Assembly: GCA_963930655.1 (NCBI GenBank)
Contig: OZ005600.1
Span: 5,831,501 to 5,895,500 of the forward strand
From: Myrica gale
Taxonomy: Eukaryota; Streptophyta; Magnoliopsida; Fagales; Myricaceae
Length of the DNA stretch: 64,000 bases
Reading direction: 5' to 3'
Shown here: piece by piece, positions 1 to 10,558 of the stretch
Layout of the letters: every line of letters begins with the position of its first letter
Numbering within the stretch: the first letter of the stretch is position 1
The notes under the pieces: generated by a model
Seen by the model: the letters and a program-made list of their open reading frames with translations, nothing else
What the model was told of the DNA's origin: nothing
Databases searched by the model: none
Translations under genes and position numbers: made by a program

Positions 1-2323
1 AGTTTAGTGTCAACCAGACACTTTCATTCTGTCTTTCTATTTTTTTCCAACATGAGATTATGTCATTTCCATCGTGTGGCATTCGTGATCGAATGTAGAG
101 AGCACGCCATGTTATATTACTTATTGCAACTTGGGTGTTACATTTGATCCAAGATTGACAAAGTGAATTGAAGCGTATATGAGGGATATATAACATGCAT
201 GCTCTTGCAGTGATCTTAAGTGTACACTGTTCTTTTACATATGATCTCCCAAATAGATTTTACGCGGAAATCAAAGCCAGACATGGAAGTTAATGGGCCT
301 TTATACGAGCCGGGAATGTGCATTTCCATCTACCAGCACTGTGCATCATTCTGATGCATAGGACCATGGTCGGAATATCGGCCTTATGTTTGGGCATGTG
401 CAGATATCTTTTCTTTTTCCTTGATCAAGAAAGATTGTGCAGATGTTTTAATACCCGAGATTATGATATTCTTTGACATTATTTTACGAGTCTCGGGGGA
501 TTGTGAACAAGTACTTGTAGTCTTTGGAATTAGAGTATTGCATGCATAATTGTCATTGACTATTAATGTTTCTTATTTCCACTTTCTAGCTGTCTACGTA
601 CTAATCTGAAGACTGAAGCATCTGCCCTATGCCCCTCTATCTTACCCCTTTCCGTGTCCAAGAATATCTAGACTCGCAATCTTACGTAAGAATACGTATA
701 TCAAGATCGATCGTAAGCACAGCCCTGTGCGCGCGTGTATGTCTGTTTGAGAGAGAGAGTACTGAAAGTGAGATTATTCTTGATTATGTAAATAGTATAA
801 TTATTATAATGAAGACTCTAAGGAAAGAATGACACTTATCTTTTCTTAACCGCTCGTTTGAAAAAGTCCCAGCTGTATTTCTTTTCAAGTGATCTCTTCA
901 TAAGAAGGTTGGGCGAAGAGCAATCACCAACGCTTTCCCTTAACCATTGCTTTAAAGTCTCAGGAGAAAGTGGCACTCGCATACCTATAAGATAGGGACC
1001 CTAGCACTCGATCTGCTAATTGGACTTCCTTGTCAGAAATTATATATATATATTCTGTGACGACAAACTTATAGCAAAATAGGATGAGGGAAACAAGGGC
1101 CCGTTGAAGCGAAATTCCCACCCAGCTCTTTTCTAGGCTATGATTGTCATCTTGGTCCCTTTCCCTCCGAGAGAGTTACGTAGATTTGTATATATTGCTT
1201 TTGTTAAAAATAATATTATAATCAATTTATAAGATTTTATATGATATCATCCTTATCATAATTCTAGTGTTTAAATGTTGGATATCGTTATCAAGATAAG
1301 AGAGATTCAAGTTTAAATCTCTTGTCTTCTTACTCTTTATCTTCTTCTCGCGCGCATTACTTTTCAATTATGCATAGGGTTTATCTTTTCTTTCAGCTTA
1401 TAACCTATTGTAGGAGCTTGGAGCTTGATTTGGGTGATAATGGTGATGGAAGTGAGGAAAACAATCATGGCATAATATTTGACGAACAAGAAGATGATAG
1501 TGGTGACGAAACTGCTAACTTCATTGACTACATGGGCTGGCTCAAAAGTAGTGCTTTAGAGATTTCGGATCTGCAGATTTCGTGCTTTTCAGTACATTGC
1601 ACACCACGGTATATAGCTTAAGTGGATAGGTGCCAGACAAGAAAAGTTATCTCGCAACCGTAGAATGTATGTCTTTCAAACAGCAATTTTTCCCTTTTTC
1701 CAATGGTGTCTAAAATGCTGTCCCAAGCTTTTTATCTTTATAACAATCTCTTTATCCGAACATAAGTATTAAGTACTAGTTTGAAGATTAAAATGGTAAA
1801 TGAAACATATTTATTAGATAGTGGGGAGAAGATGGAAGAGGTTGTCTTACGAACCACCTTCGAGATGAGTGAAAAAAAGAATTAGAGAATCAAACAAGAT
1901 TAATAGTGGTGACACACTTGGTAAAACGAAGAATAAGTGAAAGTTTACATCTTTCAAAGCCTGTTTATGAGCTGGTTAGATTCGAGAAGCACAAATGCTT
2001 GATAATGCTCTTATTCTACGTTCTCTTCACGGTGTACACATCCATTGAGTTTTGACCCTTTTGAGGAAGCCCTATTTAAAACTGTCCTAATTAATGCAAC
2101 TTGCATCATAGTGGCCATTACGCGAGACTCTCCATGTCTTGTGTGTGGCTATAATGGCACGCAACTATCATTCAGTAGCCATTAGGTACTTCTTTCCATG
2201 TTTTCTCAAACGTGGGAAAAGATAGGGCAAGAAACTACAGCCTCTCCAGTCACTCTAAGCTTACAGGTGAGAAGCATACATCAACTGAAGAGAAGTGTGA
2301 ACCTTCATATCCGAAAGCATAGT
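1..2323. other. Intergenic stretch, no gene recognised
   Basis: AT-rich plant spacer. No reading frame here matches a family I recognise. The longest, 1322-1621 (+), has an acidic Asp/Glu-rich middle (residues about 37-65) and a possible acceptor (tttcag) at about 1391-1396. It could be a fragment of a gene or transposon, but I cannot name it. No RNA gene was seen. Confidence 0.5.
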
Positions 2324-2554
2324 TGTTAAGAATAAAATAAAAGAGAAAATAATTTAAGACTGATTGAGAGAGGATAGAGAAGTGAGATACAGGATTTAAG
2401 TGGTTCGGTCCATAGACCTACATCCACTGTGTGAAAGCCCAACTGGGCAGATTAGTGTACTAACTGATGTGTGGATGAGAGATTATAGAAAGTCTTATTT
2501 ATAAGCCTTTGATTATAATAGCTTTAGCAATGTGAGACTCTAATAACTCTAATA
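2324..2554 (-). repeat. 3' LTR of the TRIM-like element
   Basis: Direct repeat partner of 2973-3203. Both copies share the landmarks AGTGGTTCGGTC, CACTGTGTGAA and GATGTGTGGATGAGAGATTA in the same order. On the minus strand a TATA-like ATAAATAAG lies near 2500. The outer edge on the purine-tract side is approximate. Confidence 0.7.
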
Positions 2555-2559
2555 CTCCC

Positions 2560-2959
2560 CCACAAAATCAAGAAAAAAATGGCACCGGAGGATGGCCGGA
2601 GAAGGGCAAACAGTTGCCGGAAGATGGCAGGAGAGGAGCCTGAATGTGGCCGGAGATGAGCCTGAATGTGGTCGAAGAGGGGCATCGGAAAGCTCGAGAG
2701 AAGATGTCGAAAACTCACTGAATTGATGCCAGAAAGGGCGCCGGAAGGCCCGAGAGAAGATGCCAGAATGGTCGCTAGAGTGATACAGGACTGGCCGCCG
2801 GAATGCCCAGAAGAAGATGTCGAAAGTTTGCAGAATGATGTCGGACGGGCACTGGAAGGCCCAAGAAAAGAACTAAATAAGGCCGGACTGGACTAGGCTT
2901 AAACTAGGCCAACAAGAGTACTGATCAGCCTGAGCCAAATTGGGTCACAGGATCGAAAT
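2560..2959. repeat. GC-rich degenerate repeat interior of the TRIM-like element
   Basis: This interior is much richer in G and C than its surroundings. It consists of degenerate copies of a short motif around CCGGAAGGCC, CGAGAGAAGATG and GCCGGAGA. It leaves an open frame on the plus strand (2666-2896), which I read as a by-product of the repeat and not a gene. Confidence 0.55.
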
Positions 2960-2972
2960 GGTTTTGATACCA
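2960..2972 (-). other. Primer-binding site of the TRIM-like element
   Basis: On the minus strand this reads TGGTATCAAAACC directly after the CA end of the LTR. The usual plant initiator tRNA-Met site is TGGTATCAGAGCC, so 11 of 13 positions agree. Confidence 0.7.
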
Positions 2973-3203
2973 TGTTAAGAATAAAATAAAAAAGAAAAAA
3001 TAATTAAAGACTAAGAGAGATAGGAGAGAGAAGTGAGACATGAGATTTAAGTGGTTCGGTCTATAGACGTACTTTCACTGTGTGAAGGCTTAGCTGGACA
3101 AATTAGTATACTCACTGATGTGTGGATGAGAGATTACAGAGAGACTTATTTAAACTTGATTAAAACTTGGCTTAATATATATTAATTAACTTCGAAGAAC
3201 ATT
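2973..3203 (-). repeat. 5' LTR of the TRIM-like element
   Basis: Direct repeat of 2324-2554, about 420 bp apart. It starts TGTTCTTC and ends CTTAACA on the minus strand. It lies next to the primer-binding site, which makes it the 5' LTR. Confidence 0.7.
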
Positions 3204-4595
3204 ACTGCTGTCCCACCCATTTGTGCCCCCAAAAATAGATCTTGCTCTGCTCGAAAGATTAACCCAATTCCAACCTCAGACCCTAGGACCTTCGGTGAAG
3301 TGTTGGTGCTTGGCGCACCTCTGAATGTGAACAGGCCATAAAAACCAACCATAAAAATCTTGGCTGGATGGTTAATGTAGGGACGCCAATTTTCTCATCC
3401 CATTTGATCCCTCGCAGCGCCTCGGTTCCCACCAATAGATTCAGAGCTTCCTGATTTAAGAGGCCTCGAAGTTGGACCCGGCCCTTCTCCAAACCTAAGT
3501 CAGCATTACAACTGTAGACTGTCTCCAATTCAACACAATTGGGCTGAAATGAATGGACAAGCACTAAATTTATTAACAGCAGGGCCAACCTGCCCATTGA
3601 ATGCCATGAACCGTAATTAACTGTTCAAAATAACCATGCTTCTTACTATATACTCTTTTAGATTTTGTGAACCAGGAGAACACCATAGATAGAAGAAGAA
3701 GAAAAATCCCGCTGGTTGAATGTTAAATTGGCGGAAAGATAATTCAATTGGAAGAGCTCAATTCACTACAAGGGTCAACTTCAGTGGTCCCATATCTACA
3801 ACGACAAGAGCGTCCAACATCACGGGGGCGACGCGTGTGATCCACAGATCTCAATGGCATTCAGATTATTCCTTTGCCATTTTTGCCGGGAATCACTTGC
3901 GCATGGTCCCTTTTGTTGGTTCGGACGCTCGCGGGAGAGAGGTGCTTGTCCACCCTTCCTACGACGACTAGAAGTTTATGGGGTTGGTTAGATTAGATCC
4001 GGGTCTTTAAACCCGAGTAGGAATTACGGGCTTTATGGCCCAATTGTATGAGGCATTTGAAGCCGTTGGTTGTATGACCATTTGTGCCCTAAATACTGTT
4101 GTCATGGGCTTTATGCCCTGTGCGCGGTAATCGGCTTTGGCCGAAGCCTGTATGCAGCTATCTTGTAATCCTATGTGAAATGAATTTCACTCTTGCAAAT
4201 AAAAAAAAGACTAATGTTCCAAAACTCAACCAGACCAGACCGCTGACGAATGTGGAGAGAACCTTAACTTTGTTTTTGTTAGGCTGATCGTTTGGCCCAT
4301 TTGCTCATAATCCGGCTGCCTAGCTACTAGAACCCTTCTTTAGGTGAAAAGCAGCATGAAACAGACACCCAAAAGTGAAAAGAGTGTCCGGAATTCAGGT
4401 GAAAGCACAATGCAAACGCAACATAGCGTGGATATTACCTACATTACGTAGTTAGCCGTTTCAGAATGGATAAAGATTGCCTCCCTTCGCCAGCATCCAT
4501 TTGCATCTCCAAAGCATATATCGTCATCCTTTTTTCTCTTTTCTTTTCGTTATTTTCATTAGCTGAAACTAAGAACGGGGAAGGAAGCAAAGAAA
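3204..4595. other. Intergenic stretch with unassigned ORFs and a possible retroposon tail
   Basis: A 104-codon frame on the minus strand (3283-3597) and an 83-codon frame on the plus strand (3720-3971) match nothing I recognise. The segment 3970-4210 ends in TTGCAAATAAAAAAAAG, which resembles the 3' end of a LINE or SINE, but I found no matching target duplication. The part from about 4480 is probably promoter and 5' leader of the GDSL gene. Confidence 0.4.
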
Positions 4596-6363
4596 ATGGC
4601 TACAATTTCCAATCAAAAGCTGTGGCTCACGGCCACCAGTAATATGATCCTTCTGATCCTGCAGTGCTCTAATGGGGAAACTGTTGGGTCGCGACGGGTT
4701 CCAGCAATGTTTGTGTTTGGAGACTCTTTGGTCGATGTTGGTAACAACAACTTCCTCAGCTCCTTGGCAAAATCCAATTACTATCCTTATGGCTGTGACT
4801 TCCAAGGCGGTCGCCCTACTGGGAGATTCACCAACGGCGAAACCTTGGTTGATATGCTTGGTAACCTTCTACAGTCCCTATACGCTTGAAAATCAAGTAA
4901 ATCCATTTTTGCCTTTTGTCCCTGCTTTCAAAAATAGATAAATAAATAAAGGGGCATTTGTGATCCGCTTCTTGAGTGGTTAAACTTGTAGAAAAATTGT
5001 TGCACCGTTCATGAATTCGGGGAGTGAGACTCATTGACCCAGTTAATTGAAAAGCGAAAAAAGTAAAGCAAGTACTAAGCCTGTTAGGGGCAAAGGAAAT
5101 ATATTATAACCTATTGTTGAATTTTCTGGTTGTTTGCAGGCAGGCTGTTGGGCATTCCATATCTTCCAGCCTTTGCAGATCCGAGCACGGTTGGAACCAG
5201 AATACTTAATGGAGTGAACTATGCTTCAGCAGCTGCTGGCATCCTTGATGAGACCGGCCAACACTACGTAATAATTTATATCAATCGATCACCAGAAACT
5301 TTCTGTTAATTAAAAAAATAATCCAGTATTAATTATAAATCTATCTATGCTAAGCCTATTTTAGTTTTTGGGGGAAGCAATTTGATTAAATATACACTAA
5401 TAAATTAATGCAAGAGCAATTAATATTATCATGTGGCCGGTGCATGCAGGGAGAGAGGTACAGCCTGAGCCAGCAAGTGCTGAATTTTGAGAACACGATA
5501 TCTCGGCTGAGATTACTAATGAATGGGACGAGCTTGGAGCAATACCTGGCTAAATCGATAGCCATTTTGGTGTTTGGAAGCAACGACTACATCAACAACT
5601 ACCTCATGCCTTCCCTCTATCCTTCCACCCAAAAGTATAACCCCCCAGATTTCGCCAACTTTCTCCTCAACCGCTATACCTACCAAATTCTGGTATTTTC
5701 GAATTTGCTCCATAATTTAATTTCTTCATCTTGGATTGGAACAAAGACGCGCGTTTAATTATTTCAATTTCAATCTTTTCTCTCCAAAATGTTGTAGGCG
5801 CTGCGCAGTGTAGGATTAAGGAAGTTCGTGCTAGCGGGGGTTGGACCGCTTGGTTGCATCCCTTACCAGAGAGCCTCCGGTCAAGCCCCGGCGGGAAGGT
5901 GCGTGGACAATGTCAATGAGATGCTTGGTACGTTCAACGAGGGGCTCAAATCTCTGGTCAACCAGCTCAACAGCAACCACCCCGATGCCATCTTTGTCTA
6001 CTGCAATACTTATGGTGCGTTTGGTGACATCCTCAATAACCCTGCCACATATGGTAAGCAGCAATGTTTTTATATACCATTCTCTTGCTGATTGGTTTTC
6101 GGGTATATTTGAGCATGCCTCAAGGACTGTACGTCATAAGTGCAGGGTTCAGCGTGGTTGATAGGGGTTGCTGTGGAATCCAGAACCAGGGACAGATAAC
6201 GTGTCTCCCCTTCCTAACTCCATGCCTGAACAGAAGCCAGTATGTGTTTTTTGACGCCTACCATCCCACAGCAGTTGCCACTGCCATCGTCGCCTGGCGG
6301 GTTTTCTCGGGCTCACCCTCTGACGCTTACCCAATCAACGTGCAACAAATGTCTCTAATCTGA
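4596..6363 (+). CDS. GDSL esterase/lipase, five exons
   Basis: A secreted serine esterase or lipase of the plant GDSL (SGNH) family, likely acting on acyl esters in the cell wall, cuticle or apoplast; the substrate cannot be told. Exons: 4596-4860, 5140-5267, 5450-5692, 5798-6053, 6146-6363. They join in frame to 369 residues, a usual length for the family. Residues 9-28 are hydrophobic and look like a signal peptide. Block I is FVFGDSLVD with catalytic Ser44. Block II lies in NYASAAAGILDETG, block III is GSND (174-177), and block V is DAYH with Asp334 and His337. All introns are short and GT-AG. The five-exon layout and sequence fit the At1g71250-like subgroup. The start is the first Met before the signal peptide. 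All catalytic residues are present, so the gene should be functional. Confidence 0.93.
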
Positions 6364-7073
6364 GAGGTTTTTTGTTTTTGGTCGTGTGAGTTGCTACAGT
6401 TAGCCTATGCTATTGCTTACTCATGTGTGTATCCAATAAGTTTCCAATTTCCTATCTCGGTTTGCGCCTGAATGAATATGCCTAGTGTTTGTCGTAACGC
6501 CTGAATTATAATTCATACCCGAAGAGTGAAGGGGGGCGATGGAAAAGAAATTCTTTCTGAACATTGAAGTAGAGTGGTAGGTTAGAGGTAGAAGATGATC
6601 CTTTCTAGTAATTATATTAATCCTTATTTTTAACTTGATAATAAGCAATATATGGAGCATTTACGAAGTAAGAACTATATACAAGCTTAATTATCGGTCA
6701 TGAAAATTATTTACCTGAAAGCTTAAAAGAAAAGAAAAGGTGATTTATAAATATATATATATAAAGATCAAATCACAAGGAAAGATCTCGCGAAAAGATG
6801 ATTTATCAAGAGAAAAGATTTTTAAGGGCCCAATGATAAGATCTGCGCTAGATTATTTCTGTGAGGCCCAATCTGCATTGGATATAATTTTGTTGTTGTG
6901 GGTTGTCTAGGCCCGGTTTAGTCCGGCCCATGGACAGCTCCACTAATCACATTCTTTTTCTTCGTCTCTACTAAATTACTAGTCACATTCACAGGCACTG
7001 ACACTGTTGCCGCTTGAAGAGACAAGAGTGCTGTAAAAGAGGGATTTCAAATTCGCGGTATTGAGAAAAGAAA
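6364..7073. other. Spacer between the GDSL and RAD52-like genes
   Basis: Contains the GDSL 3' UTR and the RAD52-like promoter. A short AT run lies near 6755-6767. No gene or repeat of note was seen. Confidence 0.5.
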
Positions 7074-8695
7074 ATGGCATTTTCTTCAATGAAATCTCTC
7101 GGAAAAGCGCTCCTTCCCTTTGGTTATTCTTCTTCTTCGAAACCACTGCTGGTGCTCTTACCAGCGCAAAATCCAAACAAATATTGCTTTTGGTTCAGGT
7201 TCAGGTCCAGTTCCAGTTCCAGTTCCAGGTCTTCGTCTTCTTTCTCTAATGAAGCTAGGGAAGCAGAGGACGAAGACGTTGCAGCGGGGAGTTCGGGAAT
7301 CAGCAGGCCGCTCTCCGAAGTCCTCAAAGAGCTGAACAAGAAAGTTCCCGATTCCCTCATCAAGACCCGCTTGGAAGATGGCTTCTCCATGAAATATGTT
7401 CCCTGGTATTGCAATTTGCAAGCACTTCTATTTTGTGCTTCTTTTGTTTTCTCTCTCTTCTCTGTCTCTCGGGTTTTAATCTTTTTTACGCTTCTATTTA
7501 ATGTTTGTAAATGTAGGCATATTGTCAATCGGATTATGAATTTACATGCTCCGGGTATGTTATTTATACTGACTTCCATACAAATTTTGGTCATTGTTTT
7601 ATTCTTACTGAAATTGTTGGTGGATCAAATTTCCTCAGATGGTTTATTCGTTACCTCTTTGTAGAATGGTCCGGTGAGGTTCGAAGCATTACCTATTCTG
7701 CTGACGGCAGGTCTGTATCTGTTGTTTATCGTGTGACCATCTATGGGACTGATGCAGAGGTATGCAATTATCACATTCAGTTTATGCATGCATGGTCCAT
7801 CTCGCTTCATGGTGTTACATTCATGCAATTTACATGAAATTTTACTCCTAATTCAGTTTGGTGGTTATGTGGCTGACCATTTTGAAAAGTTATTCCTTTG
7901 TGGAACTTGGACAGTGTTTGTAGTTCGGGAGTTTTCCTCTTTATGCATTTTCAATTCGTAGAAATTGAGCTCTAAGATGTGTTGGGATCTTCCAATTTTT
8001 TAAAATAGTAGGAACTGAGATATGCAATAAATAGGATGGGCTAGGGAACTTGAACTGCTGGGAAATGATTTGTTCAATTTAAATTCCTAAGGTTTCATGG
8101 AGCATCAAGTAGGATTTTGGCCAGTCTCGGAGTCCCTTCATGAAAAGATTTAGGGTACATTATTAATGATTTTTGGGATGGTTATTAACTAGATGTTAAG
8201 GGTAGGTCCTTTCTTCATGGATTACTGGCATTCCTGGTTAATTTTTCATTGGTTGAGAGAATTTTGTTAATAACACACTTCGAGCTGATCTTCTTTATGT
8301 GGTATTACTGTAGTTGCATTCCATGCGATAACAGCATTTAGGTGGTTTATTTGTGACTTAAGTCATGGGGTTGTGCTTTATGCAAATGTTGCAATAGCTG
8401 GAGTTTTGTGGGAACGTTATGATTATTTTATTGCAAATAATGATGTGTTCAGCTGGTCCTTTTCTGATTCTAGTGAAGAGAGACAGGGATAGGGAGATTT
8501 CTAATATAACAGAAGAGAGCAGCTAACTTGTTTTTTCCTTTCTTCCTCAAGATATTTAGGGAATCAACCGGAACTGCTTCAGTAGATGACACAGGTTATG
8601 GGGATCCTGTCCAAAAGGCAGAAGCAATGGCATTTCGTCGAGCTTGTGCACGCCTTGGACTTGGGCTCCATCTTTATCATGAGGATATGTCGTAG
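7074..8695 (+). CDS. ODB1: RAD52-like organellar DNA-binding protein (ODB1 type)
   Basis: A plant RAD52-like protein that binds single-stranded DNA and promotes strand annealing. Its closest known relative, Arabidopsis ODB1/RAD52-1, acts in mitochondrial recombination repair. Exons: 7074-7405, 7517-7554, 7665-7759, 8552-8695, giving 202 residues. The first 60 or so residues are rich in Ser and basic residues with few acids, as in an organelle transit peptide. The conserved RAD52-like part follows: PLSEVLKELNKKVPDSLIKTR, then DGFSMKYVPWHIVNRIMNLHAPEW across the first three exons, YRVTIYGTDAE, and the end with GTASVDDTGYGDP and AFRRACARLGLGLHLYHEDMS. The 38-bp second exon is typical of the gene. 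The family also has plastid members (ODB2). I favour ODB1 from sequence and from linkage to WHY2 and VPS52, not from a targeting prediction. Confidence 0.85.
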
Positions 8696-10153
8696 CAAGA
8701 TGCTCGGCTCGTGCCATGCAAGTTTGAAGTGTATCTTTATTTGGATCAAGGCAATCCTGCATAATGTGCTTCAGTTCGGTTGGTTTTATTGCAGTGTCAT
8801 GGAAGCAAGAAGAAAAAGCTTGTGTGTGCGCGTGTTTTTTTTTTTTTTTTCCTTTTTTGGGTTTTCTGTTAATGTATATTGTAACATACAACTGCTATTG
8901 GAGCATCAGGCACTGTTTTTGAGCCAGCATTTTTAATCGAGTTAGTAGATATGCTGTCTTTGGGTTGGCCTTTGAGTTTAAATTACATCGACCATAGCAT
9001 TCCAATCACTGTAGGATTAGCGCATTAGATCTGTGGAGGCATATCTGATTCTGTAATATGCTCATTCTGGAATAGGATTTCTGTGTTGTTTGAACCATTC
9101 TTAATTACTCTGTTTGCTATCTGAATTGTAGTCATTTTTGGATAAACACTTTGTTACTGTCACTAGAGGAAATCATACTTAGATCATGGCTTGATGGGGC
9201 TTGTTTGTCTCAGAGTTATAAGGTGTCTGTGGGTACTCTTATCCTAAAATAATTATTTTTGTAACAGCAAGTCAGAAACCTGTTCTCTTTCCTCTGCCTG
9301 TTATTCTCAGATATACCTGAATTGAACGCTCTGCTGTAATATTTATTGTAACAATTTTGTAAAACGTAAACTACAAAAGAATCTCCCAAGTAGTCCTATG
9401 TTTGGGCCCTAGTTGCCAACTAGAGATCTTCATCTGGGTATTTGGTAAGATCTGCTTGGGATGAGGCCCATACTCCTATAAGCCGACACCGGCTGCATTT
9501 CTTCATACTGGTAAGAGGTGACTTTCATTTCAAACTCACACCGATTTCGCAGATGTCACCTATCAAAGAAAGATATATATACTCAGAGGAGACATACTAT
9601 TATATATATACGTTGCCTCTGTTTTTCTGATCTAAAAAATCGGCTGGTATTGACATTCCTCAACCCCTTATAGTCTAAGTTAAAGTCCAAAGTATTAGAT
9701 AGAGATAATTATAACCAAGAAAAAAAAAGATAGAGATAATTATAATTAGACTATTATGTTTCATTGGCTTAGTGATGCATATTGCTAAACTTTGATGGAA
9801 AAGTTGAGAAACGAAGTCGTTTATTCGGTTTTTTCCCCGCCTGAAGTAGTTTATATACATCTCTGTCTCGTCCTTGAATTCGTTGAATCTGGACGGGAAT
9901 TCTACAAGTTTTGCGGCCAATTCGGTCAAATCAAAGAGGAGATAAAATAAAAAGGTTATAGTTGCCGGAATGCGAAGTCGGCTGTGTGATTGAAAATATC
10001 AACTCTATTATTAAAAAACGAGATAAATAAAAACTCCTAAATTTTAAAATCCATTAAATTTAAAATTCGTCATTTGAAGAGTGACTAGATGTGTTTTAAA
10101 CTTATTAATCTGATAAATTTTAAAATATATTTAATTTTCACGCAAACTACGTA
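8696..10153. other. Intergenic spacer behind the RAD52-like gene
   Basis: The start is ODB1 3' UTR, including a T-tract at about 8836-8850. No other gene was seen. A tiny A-tailed insertion at 9697-9745 is listed separately. Confidence 0.5.
9697..9745 (+). mobile_element. Tiny A-tailed insertion with 18-bp target duplication
   Basis: The 18-mer AGATAGAGATAATTATAA occurs at 9697-9714 and again, perfectly, at 9728-9745. Between them lie 13 bp, CCAAGAAAAAAAA. A short 3' end with an A-tail between long direct repeats is the footprint of target-primed retroposition with almost complete 5' truncation. Filler-DNA repair of a staggered break is the alternative. Confidence 0.6.
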
Positions 10154-10162
10154 AATAAAATT

Positions 10163-10549
10163 GGGAAAAGTACTGAAAGAGTCCATGTGGTTTCACGTTT
10201 TGATAAAATAGTCTCTGTGGTTTCAAGTTGAACGCGTTAGTCTCTATGGTCAGCAAGTTGTTGCAATGCAGTCCCTCCGTCAACCCACTTAACGGTCAAA
10301 GCTTCCGGGAGGACCTTTTTACAAAGTTCCTGTGGTATCACCTTTTGATAAATTGGTCCCTGAGGTATGCATCATGTAACAAAAAGGTCTTCCCGGTAAC
10401 TTTGACCGCTAAGTGGGTTGATAGAAATCTAACTGGAGGACCTTTTTGTTACATGATGCTTACCCCAGAGACTAATGTGTTCAAGTTGAAACTACAGGGA
10501 CCAATTTATCAGAACGTGAAACCACAAGGACTGTTTATATATTTTACCC
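10163..10549. mobile_element. Foldback element of Mutator type with perfect 9-bp TSD
   Basis: A 387-bp element whose two halves are long imperfect inverted repeats. The left arm begins GGGAAAAGTACTGAAAGAG and the right arm, reversed, begins GGGTAAAATATATAAACAG. Both then carry GTGGTTTCACGTT and later CAACCCACTTA and GGTCAAAG. Inner parts such as CATCATGTAACAAAAAGGTC also occur in both orientations. It is flanked by the 9-mer AATAAAATT at 10154-10162 and 10550-10558. A 9-bp duplication with long terminal inverted repeats points to a non-autonomous MULE. It has no coding capacity. Confidence 0.88.
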
Positions 10550-10558
10550 AATAAAATT

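Larger units (their letters stand above)
2324..3203 (-). mobile_element. TRIM-like miniature LTR retrotransposon
   Basis: Two direct repeats of about 230 bp flank an internal part of about 420 bp with no gag-pol. Read on the minus strand, the 5' LTR (3203-2973) ends in CTTAACA. It is followed at once by a primer-binding site, TGGTATCAAAACC, close to the complement of the initiator tRNA-Met 3' end. A purine-rich tract (TTTGTGGGGGAGT) sits just before the second LTR. This order (LTR, Met PBS, short non-coding interior, polypurine tract, LTR) is that of terminal-repeat retrotransposons in miniature. The LTRs are clearly diverged and the outer edges blurred, and I could not find a clean 5-bp target duplication, so the insertion looks old. 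Confidence 0.75.

Noticed and set aside
7124-7594. 156-codon minus-strand frame over ODB1
   Set aside because: Shadow of the RAD52-like exon 1 and its Ser-rich repeats; low complexity and no family match.
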